Assembly: GCA_030142905.1 (NCBI GenBank)
Contig: JASJOG010000139.1
Location: 702,501-766,500 of the forward strand
Direction: 5' to 3'
Length of the DNA: 64,000 nucleotides
Origin: Heliopora coerulea
Taxonomy: Eukaryota > Cnidaria > Anthozoa > Scleralcyonacea > Helioporidae
A program made the translations under genes and the position numbers. How positions within the stretch are numbered: position 1 is the first letter of the stretch; each line of letters opens with the position of its first letter. Under the pieces are notes generated by a model. It ran no database searches and was not told where the DNA came from. It saw nothing but the letters and a program-made list of their open reading frames with translations. Positions 1-11,300 of the stretch are shown piece by piece.

Positions 1-330
1 ATTGCGTTAAAAGTAAGATCTTACCTCCTATCCTGCCCCCTCTTAGCCTTGGCAAATTACTTTGTTATGTGGCACCACGGAACTAAATATTACCTCATGG
101 AAAAGCACTAACATCGATACTAAAACATGCATCCTGAACTGACACAAATACATCTATTACAGCCAATGAATACTTATCTTAAAAAGACTCTTGCTGCTTT
201 ACATTCACTTTATCTTCATTTGGCCAACATACCTACATATAAAACATTAGAACAACATTTAGTTTTCTGTTTAAGAAGACTTGAGAGCTTGGATATATTG
301 AGGTAGATGAACGATCTTCAAGCTCGATAC
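1..330. other. Unique sequence, no gene recognised
   Basis: I see no open frame of useful length, no RNA gene and no satellite similarity here. It is the only stretch in the window that may be ordinary host single-copy DNA, or the body of the SINE-like remnant that follows. Confidence 0.5.
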
Positions 331-411
331 TCAGAAAATGATTTCTGAGCCCCAGACAGGGATCGAACCCGCAACCTTCTGATGACCGGTTAGACGCTCT
401 AACCGGTCATC
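331..411 (-). repeat. tRNA-like SINE remnant with hairpin
   Basis: Read on the minus strand, this stretch carries a Pol III B-box-like GGTTCGATCCC (359-369). Upstream of it is an arm resembling a tRNA anticodon arm, followed by a TGTCTGGGGCTCAG-like 3' part. The expected D-arm and acceptor 5' half are missing: the sequence runs into satellite at about 411. Positions 381-394 and 398-411 form a perfect 14-bp inverted repeat with a 3-nt loop, and 331-348 forms a second small one. I read it as the head of a tRNA-derived SINE cut by the satellite junction. A degenerate tRNA pseudogene is the alternative. Confidence 0.45.
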
Positions 412-2439
412 GAAATTCGATTTGTTTTATGATGATCGCGTGGAGAAGATCGTTTTAGAAGCATTGGGTGAGTTTAGCACGCGTATTTGGTTTTCACCTG
501 TTTCTAGCTATACTTATGGCTTATAACATATAAGGCTTAAGGGCCAGATTTAAGGACGTTGCCATATTTTCTAAAATACGACTCCAATTCAAGAACTAAT
601 GGCTTTATCCTCACTTCTGACCCGAAAAGATCATTTTCCAAGCATTGGCGAAATTTGGCAAACATTCGACAAATGCAACTTATTCAAGCCACAACCGTTA
701 CACTTTTCCTTTAACTAATCGTCTTATCTCGTCGAGATAAAGCGTTTTTGACGAGTAGGAAAAACTTTGAGATCAAAACGTCGAAGCGACGAAATTCGAT
801 ATGTTTTATGATGTTTGGGTGGAAAAGACCATTTTAGAAGCATTGGGTGAGTTTAGCACACCTATTTGGATTTCACCTCATTCTAGGAAAATTTATGGCT
901 TTTAACGTATAAGGCATAGGCGACAGATTTCAGGACGTTGCCATAGTTTCTAAATTACGACACGAATCCAAGAACTAACGCTTTTATCCTGTTGCCTAAC
1001 CCGAAAAGACCATTTTACAAGCATTGGCGAAGTTTGGCTAACATTCGACAAATACAACTTATTCAAGCCACAATCGTTACACTGTTCTTTTCAATAATCG
1101 TCTTATCTCGTCGAGATAAAGCGTTTTTGACGAGTTTGAGAAATTTTGAGAGCAAGTCGTCGAATCGACGAACTTCGGTTTGGTTTATGATGTTTGGGTG
1201 GAAAAGATCATTTTAGAAGCATTGGGCGAGTTTCACACACCTATTTTGTTTTCACCTATTTCTAACTATACTTATGGCTTTTAACGTATAAGGCCTATGA
1301 AACTGATTTGTGCACATTGCCATATTTTCTAAAATAGGACTCCAATACAATGCTTTTATCCTCTTGCGCGACCCAAAAAGATCATTTTAAAAGCTTTTTC
1401 GAAGTTTGGCAAACTTTCGACAAATACACCTTATTCAAGCCACAATCGTTACACTGTTCTTTTCAATAATCGTCTTATCTCGTCGAGATAAATCGTTTTT
1501 GACGAGTTTGAGAAATTTTGAGAGCAAGTCATCGAATCGACGAAATTCGGTTTGTTTTATGATATTTGGGTGGAAAAGAGCACTTTAGAAACATTGGGTG
1601 AGTTTAGCACACCTATTTGGTTTCCACCTCTTTCTAGCTATACTTATGGCTTTTAACGTATAAGGCCTATGAAACTGATTTGTGGACGTTGCCATAGTTT
1701 CTAAATTACGACTCGAATCGAAGAACTAACGCTTTTATCCTGTTGCCTAACCCGAAAAGACCATTTTACAAGCATTGGCGAAGTTTGGCTAACATTCGAC
1801 AAATGCAACTTATTCAAGCCACAATCGTTACACTGTTCTTTTCAATAATCGTCTTATCTCGTCGAGATAAGGCGTTTTTGACGAGTTTGAGAAATTTTGA
1901 GAGCAAGTCGTCGAATCGACGAAATTCGGTTTGTTTTATGATATTTGGGTGGAAAAGAGCACTTTAGAAACATTGGGTGAGTTTAGCACACCTATTTGGT
2001 TTCCACCTCTTTCTAGCTATACTTATGGCTTTTAACGTATAAGGCCTATGAAACTGATTTGTGGACGTTGCCATAGTTTCTAAATTACGACTCGAATCGA
2101 AGAACTAACGCTTTTATCCTGTTGCCTAACCCGAAAAGACCATTTTACAAGCATTGGCGAAGTTTGGCTAACATTCGACAAATGCAACTAACTGAAGCCG
2201 CAACCGTTGCGCGGTTCCTTTCACTAATCGTCTTATCTCGTCGAGATAAAGCGTTTTTGACGAGTTTCAGAAACTTTTAGAGCAAGTCGTCGAATATACG
2301 AAATTCGGGTTTTTTTATGATATTTGGGTGGAAAAGAGCACTTTAGAAACATTTGGTGAGTTTAGCACACCTATTTGGTTTCCACCTCTTTCTAGCTATA
2401 CTTATGGCTTTTAACGTATAAGGCCTATGAAACTGATTT
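411..2439 (-). repeat. Satellite array, inverted orientation block
   Basis: About five to six monomers of the same satellite that fills 26237-64000, but read on the opposite strand. All full units here are the long class. Each contains the dyad TATCTCG-T-CGAGATA. Short open frames of 60-74 codons inside it recur because the monomer repeats; they are not genes. Confidence 0.9.
1631..2439 (+). repeat. Left arm of 809-bp inverted repeat
   Basis: This arm matches the reverse complement of 5175-5983 almost base for base, with equal arm lengths. Outside the arms the two satellite blocks are clearly more diverged. The LINE insertion and 154 bp of satellite lie between the arms. Confidence 0.8.
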
Positions 2440-5020
2440 ATTATTATTATTATTATTTAATCTTATTTAAAACACGGTAGCATTTCAGCGATGCTGATTT
2501 TTAAATGACCGTGTATCACTAATAAAACTAACATTAACATTCTCCTAACATTATAGATTTGGAATTCTACTCGAAAACTACTTCTAATATTCATAAGAGT
2601 GCTTAATTTACTACATCTAATTACTTACAAAAGGGTTTTTAATAAACGATTTGAATGATGTTAGTGACATATTACCTTTTATGACATTGTCGATTACTTT
2701 CTTAGGTAATTTGTTCCAGGACACAGCTCCTTGATACGAGAAACTCTTCTTTAAAAAATTTGTGTGAGGTTTAGGCAAATGAAGATATCGATTGTTACTA
2801 CGAAGTTCGTGATTGGTATTGCTGTTTAGATTAAATAACTGAGTTAGGTACTTTGGGCTTAGTCCTCGTAGTGCTTTGAAAGTCATTACCAATTGCCTTT
2901 CCTCTAAGATTTCTTTAATGGATTTCCAGTTCAACATTTCAAAAATTTGGGATGACCTTACATCATAAGTAGACCTTGTTATCACACGTGCAGCTCTTTT
3001 TTGTAATTTGTGGAGTTTGTTAATATGATCAGTGTTAGAATTTTGCCATACCGTAGAACAGTATGTAAAGTGCGGCAGAACGAGTGAGTTGTACATTGTT
3101 ACCAAGACATCTTGTGTAACAAAGTCTCGAGCTCTTCTTAATAATCCAATGCATGAGGATAAAGTTCTACATTGTTTTGCATTATGTTCATGCCATTTAA
3201 GTTTTTCGTCGATAATGACTCCAAGGACTTTTTTAGTTTGAACACGTGATATTGGCTCATTCGCTAGACTGACGTTTATGTCTTCAGAGATAAGATCAAG
3301 TCTTTGCTGTGAGCCAATAATCATATATTCAGTCTTTTCCTGGTTTAAAGTTAGTTTGTTTGTTGTCAGCCACATATGAACCATTTCTAAATCGTGATTT
3401 AGTTTTCCCTCAATTTCTGCCGATGACGATCCTTCACATGATAAACTGGTATCGTCTGCAAACATTACAGAACTATTTTTAGTGAGACAATTTGGGAGAT
3501 CATTTATATAGAGGAGGAAGAGCATAGGACCAAGGTTTGTCCCTTGTGGTACGCCACAATGAATAGATTTAGCATCCGACATTGTTTGATTAATTTTACA
3601 TATTTGTTTTCTGTCTTTTAAATAGGATTGAAACCATCTATGCGCTGTCCCTCGTATTTCATAGAGTTGTAGTTTTGATAATAGTATGTTATGGTCAACA
3701 GTGTCAAATGCTTTTTTTAGATCTAGAAAAAGAACGCCATTAATTAGGTTGTTATCCATGTTCACAAGCCACTGATTTGTACAATTAAGAAGTGCGGTTT
3801 CAGTAGAGTGGCGAGATCGAAAGCCTGATTGGTTTGTTGAAATGATATTGTTTACCTCCAAATAAACCGTTACCTGTTTGTAAACAAGTTTCTCAAATAC
3901 TTTGGCGATAGCAGTAATAACAGATATAGGTCGGTAGTTACCGCGGTCTGATTTTTCACCCGATTTATAAATTGGAGTGACTTTGGCAAGTTTCCAATCA
4001 TCTGGAAAAATCCCAGTGCGCAAGGATGAGTTAAACAAATAAGTAATCGTCGGTATTATCGAATTACCAGCTCCCTTGAGTAATTTAACAGAAATATTAT
4101 CAAGACCCGGTGATTTGCTCATTTTCAAGTTTTGAATAACGCAGTTTACTTCTTCATATGTTATATCGTGGAACTCAAATATAGACGATACCGGAGTTAC
4201 ATAACTAAGTGGATCAATGCCAGTGGAATAAATATTGTTTGCTAACTCTGGTCCGATTGAGCAGAAATAGTTATTGAACTCTTCAGCGATGTTTTTGTCG
4301 CCAGTCACATCCGACCCTTTTACTTTAATACTGTTGATCATTGTTGATTTGGATTGCCTATTTAATAGTTTGTTTATAGCTAGCCAACACTCCTTGCTAT
4401 TGTTGCAATTTTTTAACTTAGTGTTATAATACTTGGTTTTTTCATTTCTGATAAGTTTGGTGACTTGGTTTCTGCACAACTTATAGGCAATATGGTAGTT
4501 GTTCGATTTAAGTATAACTGCTTTCTTTTTAAGATAGTCTCTACGATAACCAAGATTTTTAATATCCTCAGTTATCCAAGGAGTGTGAGTACTTTTTACT
4601 TTACGAGTCCTAATGGGAGCATGGAAATTTGCAATTTTCAAGAATGTCGTCTTCCACTTTTCCCACATAATATTCGGGTCGGAGTAGAAGGTACACGTGG
4701 TAAATGCTTCACGAAGGTCGTTCTGAAAAGCGACAGAATCGAAGTGTTTAAATTGTCTTGTTTCAATACTTTTCGGTTTCTGTTTCGGGAGGCTAATTTT
4801 GCGGCATATGTACACGAGGTCGTGATCGCTGATCCCCAGTCCAATGACTCCGCTATCGATGGTTTTAGTGTCTTCGATTTTAGTAATTACTAGGTCGATT
4901 AATGTGCTGGTATCTAATGTTGATCTCGTCGGAATCTTAATATGCTGTTGCATTTGATAAATATCAAGAAGGTCTAAAAGTTTCTTCGTGTGTATGTTTG
5001 GTTTTGTAGTAAGTAGATCA
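2440..5020 (-). mobile_element. 5'-truncated CR1/Jockey-like LINE
   Basis: A non-LTR retrotransposon of about 2.6 kb in minus orientation. It starts inside the endonuclease domain, just after where the GDFN motif would lie, and keeps the full reverse transcriptase and a 3' UTR. The 3' tail is a short TAA/TTA microsatellite at 2438-2457. Junctions with satellite are sharp at about 2439/2440 and 5020/5021. No target duplication is visible, and the flanking satellite changes orientation across the insert, so a rearrangement accompanied or followed insertion. ORF1 and the endonuclease N-terminus are absent, so the copy cannot move by itself. Confidence 0.88.
2472..2524 (-). other. LINE 3' UTR stem-loop
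   Basis: ACACGGT at 2472-2478 pairs with ACCGTGT at 2518-2524, with an inner AGCAT/ATGCT-type pairing. It lies just before the TAA-rich tail. This is the usual place for the structure that LINE reverse transcriptase recognises, so that role is inferred. Confidence 0.5.
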
Positions 5021-5109
5021 CAGTGTAACGATTGTGGCTTGAATAAGTTGTATTTGTCGAAAGTTTGCCAAACTTCGAAAAACCTTTCAAAATGATCTTT
5101 TTGCGTCAC
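2617..5109 (-). CDS. LINE reverse transcriptase, truncated, chimeric start
   Basis: An 830-codon open frame. Residues 1-30 are translated satellite, because the start codon lies in the flank at 5109; genuine LINE sequence begins at about residue 31. SDH at 94-96 is the last motif of the APE-type endonuclease. The reverse transcriptase covers about 330-640: SPGLDNIS (333-340), NYRPIS (391-396), the FLDLKKAFD catalytic aspartate (461-469), GVPQGTNLGP (519-528), FADD (550-553, catalytic aspartates) and LGVIID (629-634). The C-terminal 190 residues match the thumb/tail region usual for CR1-like proteins, with ARVITR and WNKLP. No stop or frameshift is seen, so the insertion may be fairly recent. 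Without the endonuclease core and ORF1 it should be non-autonomous. Expression from the satellite start codon is unlikely. Confidence 0.85.
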   Translation of the reverse strand: MTQKDHFERFFEVWQTFDKYNLFKPQSLHCDLLTTKPNIHTKKLLDLLDIYQMQQHIKIPTRSTLDTSTLIDLVITKIEDTKTIDSGVIGLGISDHDLVYICRKISLPKQKPKSIETRQFKHFDSVAFQNDLREAFTTCTFYSDPNIMWEKWKTTFLKIANFHAPIRTRKVKSTHTPWITEDIKNLGYRRDYLKKKAVILKSNNYHIAYKLCRNQVTKLIRNEKTKYYNTKLKNCNNSKECWLAINKLLNRQSKSTMINSIKVKGSDVTGDKNIAEEFNNYFCSIGPELANNIYSTGIDPLSYVTPVSSIFEFHDITYEEVNCVIQNLKMSKSPGLDNISVKLLKGAGNSIIPTITYLFNSSLRTGIFPDDWKLAKVTPIYKSGEKSDRGNYRPISVITAIAKVFEKLVYKQVTVYLEVNNIISTNQSGFRSRHSTETALLNCTNQWLVNMDNNLINGVLFLDLKKAFDTVDHNILLSKLQLYEIRGTAHRWFQSYLKDRKQICKINQTMSDAKSIHCGVPQGTNLGPMLFLLYINDLPNCLTKNSSVMFADDTSLSCEGSSSAEIEGKLNHDLEMVHMWLTTNKLTLNQEKTEYMIIGSQQRLDLISEDINVSLANEPISRVQTKKVLGVIIDEKLKWHEHNAKQCRTLSSCIGLLRRARDFVTQDVLVTMYNSLVLPHFTYCSTVWQNSNTDHINKLHKLQKRAARVITRSTYDVRSSQIFEMLNWKSIKEILEERQLVMTFKALRGLSPKYLTQLFNLNSNTNHELRSNNRYLHLPKPHTNFLKKSFSYQGAVSWNKLPKKVIDNVIKGNMSLTSFKSFIKNPFVSN

Positions 5110-5174
5110 GCAAGAGGATAAAAGCGTTAGTTCATGTATTGGAGTCCTACTTTAGAAAATATGGCAATGTCCAC

Positions 5175-5983
5175 AAATCAGTTTCATAGGCCTTACACGT
5201 TAAAAGCCATAAGTATAGCTAGAAAGAGGTGGAAACCAAATAGGTGTGCTAAACTCACCAAATGTTTCTAAAGTGCTCTTTTCCACCCAAATATCATAAA
5301 AAAACCCGAATTTCGTATATTCGACGACTTGCTCTAAAAGTTTCTGAAACTCGTCAAAAATGCTTTATCTCGACGAGATAAGACGATTAGTGAAAGGAAC
5401 CGCGCAACGGTTGCGGCTTCAGTTAGTTGCATTTGTCGAATGTTAGCCAAACTTCGCCAAAGCTTGTAAAATGGTCTTTTCGGGTTAGGCAACAGGATAA
5501 AAGCGTTAGTTCTTCGATTCGAGTCGTAATTTAGAAACTATGGCAACGTCCACAAATCAGTTTCATAGGCCTTATACGTTAAAAGCCATAAGTATAGCTA
5601 GAAAGAGGTGGAAACCAAATAGGTGTGCTAAACTCACCCAATGTTTCTAAAGTGCTCTTTTCCACCCAAATATCATAAAACAAACCGAATTTCGTCGATT
5701 CGACGACTTGCTCTCAAAATTTCTCAAACTCGTCAAAAACGCCTTATCTCGACGAGATAAGACGATTATTGAAAAGAACAGTGTAACGATTGTGGCTTGA
5801 ATAAGTTGCATTTGTCGAATGTTAGCCAAACTTCGCCAATGCTTGTAAAATGGTCTTTTCGGGTTAGGCAACAGGATAAAAGCGTTAGTTCTTCGATTCG
5901 AGTCGTAATTTAGAAACTATGGCAACGTCCACAAATCAGTTTCATAGGCCTTATACGTTAAAAGCCATAAGTATAGCTAGAAA
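5175..5983 (-). repeat. Right arm of 809-bp inverted repeat
   Basis: Reverse-complement partner of 1631-2439. Similarity drops abruptly at 5984, where the text changes from the AGAAAGAGGTGG type to the AGAAACAGGTGA type of monomer. Confidence 0.8.
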
Positions 5984-8021
5984 CAGGTGAAATCCAAAAA
6001 CGTGTGCTAAACTTACCGAATATTTCTAAAATGCTCTTTTCCACCCAAACATCATAAAACAAACCGAATTTCGTTGATTCGACGAGATAATCTCAAAATT
6101 TTTTAAACTCGCCATAAGTGCTCTATCTCGACGAGATAAGACGATTAGTAAAAGGAACAGTGTAACTGTTGTGACTTGAGTTAGTTGCATTTGTCGAAAG
6201 TTTGCGAAACTTCGCCAATGCTTGTAAAATGATGTTTTCGGGTCAGAAGAGAGGATAAAAGCATTAGTTCATGGATTGGAGTTGTATTTTAAAAAATATG
6301 ACAATGTCCTTAAATCTGTCCCTTAAGCCTTATACGTTATAAGCCAGAAGCATACCATGAAGGAAGTGAAAACCAAATAGGTGTGCAAAACTGACCAAAT
6401 ATTTCTAAAATGGTCTTATCCACCCAATTATCATAAAAAAACCCGAATTTCGTTTATTCGACGACTTGCTCTAAAAGTTTCTGAAACTCGTGAAAAACGC
6501 TTTATCTCGACGAGATAAGACGATTGAGTTAGTTGCATTTGTGGAAAGTTTGCGAAACTTCGCCAATGTTTGTAAAATGATCTTTTCGGGTCATGCTACA
6601 GGATAAAAGCGTTAGTTCATGGATTGGAGACGTATTTTAGAAAGTATGGCAACGTGCTGAAATCTGGCCCTTAAGCCTTATACGTTAAAAGCCATAAGTA
6701 TAGCTAGAAACAGGTGAAATCCAAAAACGTGTGCTAAACTTACCGAATATTTCTAAAATGCTCTTTTCCACCCAAACATCATAAAACAAACCGAATTTCG
6801 TTGATTCGACGAGATAATCTCAAAATTTTTGAAACTCGCCATAAGTGCTCTATCTCGACGAGATAAGACGATTAGTAAAAGGAACAGTGTAACGGTTGTG
6901 GCTTGAGTTAGTTGCATTTGTGGAAAGTTTGCGAAACTTCGCCAATGCTTGTAAAATGATCTTTTCGGGACAGAAGAGAGGATAAAAGCATTAGTTCATG
7001 GATTGGAGTTGTATTTTAAAAAATATGACAATGTCCTTAAATCTGTCCCTTAAGCCTTATAAGTTAAAAGCCAGAAGCATACCAGGAAGGAAGTGAAAAC
7101 CAAATAGGTGTGCAAAACTGACCGAATATTTCTAAAATGGTCTTATCCACCCAAATATCATAAAAAACCCGAATTTCGTATATTCGACGACTTGCTCTAA
7201 AAGTTTCTGAAACTCGTCAAAAACGCTTTATCTCGACGAGATAAGACGATTGAGTTAGTTGCATTTGTGGAAAGTTTGCGAAACTTCGCCAATGCTTGTA
7301 AAATGATGTTTTCGGGTCAGGCTAAAAGATAAAAGAGTTAGTTCATGGATTGGAGACGTATTTTAGAAAGTATGGCAACGTGCTGAAATCTGGCCCTTGA
7401 GCCTTATACGTTAAAATCCATAAGAATAGCTAGAAACAGGTGAAATCCAAAAACGTGTGCTAAACTTACCGAATATTTCTAAAATGCTCTTTTCCACCCA
7501 AACATCATAAAACAAACCGAATTTCGTTGATTCGACGAGATAATCTCAAAATTTTTCAAACTCGCCATAAGTGCTCTATCTCGACGAGATAAGACGATTA
7601 GTAAAAGGAACAGTGTAACGGTTGTGGCTTGAGTTAGTTGCATTTGTGGAAAGTTTGCGAAACTTTGCCAATGCTTGTAAAATGATGTTTTCGGGTCAGG
7701 CTACAGGATAAAAGCGTTACTTCATGGATTGGAGACGTATTTTAGAAAGTATGGCAACGTGCTGAAATCTGTCCCTTAAGCTTTATACGTTAAAAGCCAT
7801 AAGTATAGCTAGAAACAGGTGAAATCCAAAAACGTGTGCAAAACTGACCGAATATTTCTAAAATGGTCTTATCCACCCAAATATCATAAAAAACCCCGAA
7901 TTTCGTATATTCGACGACTTGCTCTAAAAGTTTCTGAAACTCGTGAAAAACGCTTTATCTCGACGAGATAAGACGATTGAGTTAGTTGCATTTGTGGAAA
8001 GTTTGCGAAACTTCGCCAATG

Positions 8022-8027
8022 CTTGTA
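8022..8027. repeat. Target site duplication, left copy
   Basis: CTTGTA directly before the left TIR. The other copy, CTAGTA, follows the right TIR at 26237-26242. Six-base duplications are the rule for Polinton integration. Removing the element and one copy restores the satellite reading CCAATGCTTGTAAAATGATG. Confidence 0.85.
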
Positions 8028-8333
8028 AGTAGTCTATAAAGTGGGGATTCTAGCACATTTTATGAATTTTTTAATGAGCTTTCAAAAATTGTATCAACTT
8101 CCAGTGATTGGTGATGACGTCATAAAAGTGATTAACAAATGTCAATCATTTTCATAACCTGTCAAATCTGCTTCATCGAGACGAAGGCTCTCAACGCTTG
8201 GAGCTTCGCTGCTGAGTCCGAAGGACGATCGCGGACCGAAGGTGTAACCTGATTCTCAAATTTACCTAAATTTCTCACATTCTCAAAATTAATCAAATTG
8301 GTAAATTTTATCACATTCTCAAAATTAATCATT
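8028..8333 (+). repeat. Left terminal inverted repeat
   Basis: 306 bp, starting AGTAGTCTATAAAGTGGGG. It differs from the right TIR at six positions. In order inward it contains: a 10-bp palindrome ATGACGTCAT (8114-8123), a GC-rich run of mini-hairpins (about 8178-8243; perfect ones at 8216-8226 and 8235-8243), and two copies of a CACATTCTCAAAATTAATCA-type repeat, with a third, diverged copy just beyond the TIR end. The ends are the expected integrase and terminal-protein substrates. The 61-codon frame across it is not considered a gene. Confidence 0.93.
8114..8123. promoter_or_regulatory. CRE-like palindrome in left TIR
   Basis: ATGACGTCAT contains the full TGACGTCA site bound by CREB/ATF-type bZIP factors in animals. 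The same decamer is in the right TIR at 26141-26150. A role in transcription of the element is inferred only. Confidence 0.4.
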
Positions 8334-8361
8334 TTTCGCGTTCTCAAAATTAATAAATTTT

Positions 8362-11300
8362 TTATGGTTTGAATCCAAATATTTTTTCATATTCTTCAAC
8401 CATATCATTCATGTAATGACCAAATGCAAGTGTATCTATTTTGTTTTCAAGTATTTTTTGTTTGTCATCTTTATATGACAAAGCAATCTTTTCAACACTT
8501 TCTGTATACAACTCATGGTTTCTGTGTCTTATTAAATTCATTTTTCTAACTTGTTCTTTTTCATTGAATAAGCAATCTTTGTAATTTTGGAATGTTATTT
8601 CTTTTTTAATTACATTTTTCTTAACACCTTTACATTTTTTTCCTTCTTTTTCACCATCTTCACCGTTTCCACACATTTTGTAAGCATATAATTTTGCTCT
8701 CAAACCAACAAATTCTTCAATTTGTTTTCCACCACACTCATCTTTCATCATTCCAATAACCTTTTTGTTTAATCCAGTTTTTATTCCACTTTTATGTTCT
8801 TTTGAATAATTACTTGTATCAAACATTTTTTCTACATCTGGTGAAATATTTTTATAAAAATCATCAGTTTTAATTTCATACATTAAACTATCAGTGTCGG
8901 TAAATAATAATGACGCGGCTTCGCCGTATTTTTTCTTAATATAATTATAATAAAAATCGTACATTAAAGTTTTACTAAGGTCCAATATACTCATTCCCAA
9001 ATATATTGGTTTATCTAGTTTAATTTTTGTTTTATACATATGAACAGCAATTAGATTTTCAGAAAATATTGTTCTTTTGTTAAAATTACTTTTTGAAAAT
9101 AATTTTAATGCTTTTTCTTTTCTATTTACTAATTGAATATTAACCCTGTTTCTTACATTTTCCATAGTTTTTCCAAATACAGAATTGTTCATTAATTTGA
9201 AGAAATCTTTTTCAAAATCATTTTTTGCATTTGTTCTCAAATTTGTGTTCAAATCAATATATTGTTTCATAAAATCTTCTTCATAAAATTTTACTCCTTT
9301 ATGAATTTTTGTACAACGAAGTCCCAACTTTTCATACAATTTTAAGTTTTCACAATGTAAAACATATTTTTCTTTGTTATTTAAATTTGGAATTAATTTT
9401 TCAACTTGGTTAACCTTTAATCTTTCTGGTGCAAGAGGGTACTCATTGTGTAAATCATGTAAATCTTCTGGATATTCTAAATCAACTTCCAAAATGCAAC
9501 TAACGGAACGTTTATCTCCGATGTTTCTCCAATTTTCTAACTCATTTTTATTCATCCATTTGAAATCTCTAACAGGTAATTTTTTACTCATTGCCCATCC
9601 ATATAAATTATTTGCATCCAAATATGGAATATAAATACTATCTTCTTCAGAATTATATTTTCCCCCCATATATTTATTGTTTGCTTTTGCATGTCTTTTT
9701 ACAATAATTGAAATTCCTCCTCTTATACCATTTTCAACCATTAGATACATTTGTGGGTCTGATAAGAATTCCAATTCTACTTTTGGAAATTTTAACATTG
9801 CATCCCATGCAAGACCAGGTGAAGTAAAATACCAAGCTGGATCTAAATTATAATTTTCTTTACATACTTTTCTAAAATTCTCAAAAACGTCAGCTAATAA
9901 AACTACGTCGGTTTTCAAATACAAATCATGGTACTCTCTCATATTTTTAATATTGAATTTTTCCCAAACATTTTGTGCATGCTGGTAGTCTTCTTCACTT
10001 ATACTTTCATCATTTAAACTAGAATAAAATTTTTCAATATCAGGAAGTTTTTCTTCTTTTAATTTTTCAATGCTGTCAAACCATTCATATGGAAAAACAC
10101 CTTTTCTAGTTAATAATTCTCTTTGTTCTTCATTTTTAAAAAATTTTTTCAAAATATTCATTTCATTTTTATCTAAATTATTAACTAAATTTGCTAAACT
10201 AGTTTGCATAAATTTAAAGCTATCAATAAATCTAAGTTGTTTTTTAATATTAATTTTTTCTTTAATAATATACATTTTTTCTTTGGTTGAATCATCAATA
10301 AATTCACTAATAATATTTATATCTTTTTTCATTGATTTCAACTGTTTTTCAGTTAATATTTGTTCTTTAAAAAAACTATCAACAATAAAATCTTTTGAAA
10401 AACTAATATATTTTTCTTCTGTGTTTGGAATAGAATTTATTTCACCTTCTAAAACTCCAAGATTTTTAATAAACAAATGACTATCATAGTTTTGTAAATT
10501 ATGAAAAATAACAGGGATAAATTTTGGTTTTTTCATTTTTGAATTACATTTTACACAAGCAGCTCCTCTATATTTTCCAGTAAAATGACAATGGTCTCTA
10601 ACTTTTTCAATTTTTTCAAATTTGATTCCACAAGCATAACAATTTTCTGCTGTTCTAAAATCTACTTTATCTTTTTCACTTAATATTATCTTTTTTTGAA
10701 ATTTAAATTGCTCATGTATTTTTTTAATATTATTTTCTAAACTATCTACAAATTTTAATGAAATATCATCGCTTACGCCGTCTCCACCATCTTCACCAGG
10801 TTTTTTACTACATTTTACTAATTTTGGACTAAATAACTTATCGTCAAAACATTTTATCAAGTAACTATACCCAGATGGTTCGTGTTTTTGAAATCGGGTG
10901 GTACACCCGCTGCTGGATTTTGTTTTATCTCCTTCAGATTCACTTATATTTTTAAGGTTGCATTCAAAATCTGCATAAATCACAAATGGAACATCATGCA
11001 TTTTATCATAATTTTTAAATTTTAATTTTTCTCCTTTATCTGGATAAACAGTTTTTCCACATTCATATTTCATACAATATTCTAAATGGTTTTTATAAAT
11101 ATTTTCTTTACTAAAGTGTTGTAAACAATTATTACAAAGATGTATTTTTTCTTTATGCTTACTAGTCTGACTTGATAACAACCTACTCATATTTTTAATT
11201 AAACAATAATGCTTGTTAATTTGTTCCTCATTTTCTTTATTTTCTTCAGTTATCAATAAAATATTTGTATGAGATTCTGGGTTTTTTAACTTACTTACTC

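Larger units (their letters stand above)
5021..8027 (+). repeat. Satellite array between LINE and Polinton
   Basis: About eight to nine monomers in the same orientation as the large right-hand array. The units nearest the LINE (5021-5983) are close copies of the left block. From about 5984 on they alternate long and short class monomers, as in 26237-64000. The last unit is interrupted at 8027 by the Polinton. No genes are seen. Confidence 0.92.

Noticed and set aside
345..411. Functional tRNA gene
   Set aside because: The acceptor 5' half and D-arm are replaced by a palindrome and satellite; only a T-arm and a 3' part remain.
992..1967. Open frames of 60-74 codons in the left satellite block, and the identical frame at 5647-5871
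   Set aside because: They are the same monomer segment read repeatedly. Neighbouring units break the frame, and the peptides have no domain.
4465..4893. 142-codon plus-strand frame opposite the LINE reverse transcriptase
   Set aside because: Antisense shadow of a well-supported coding region.
8162..8347. 61-codon minus-strand frame over the left TIR
   Set aside because: It is a translation of TIR repeats, and the corresponding frame in the right TIR has no sensible gene context.
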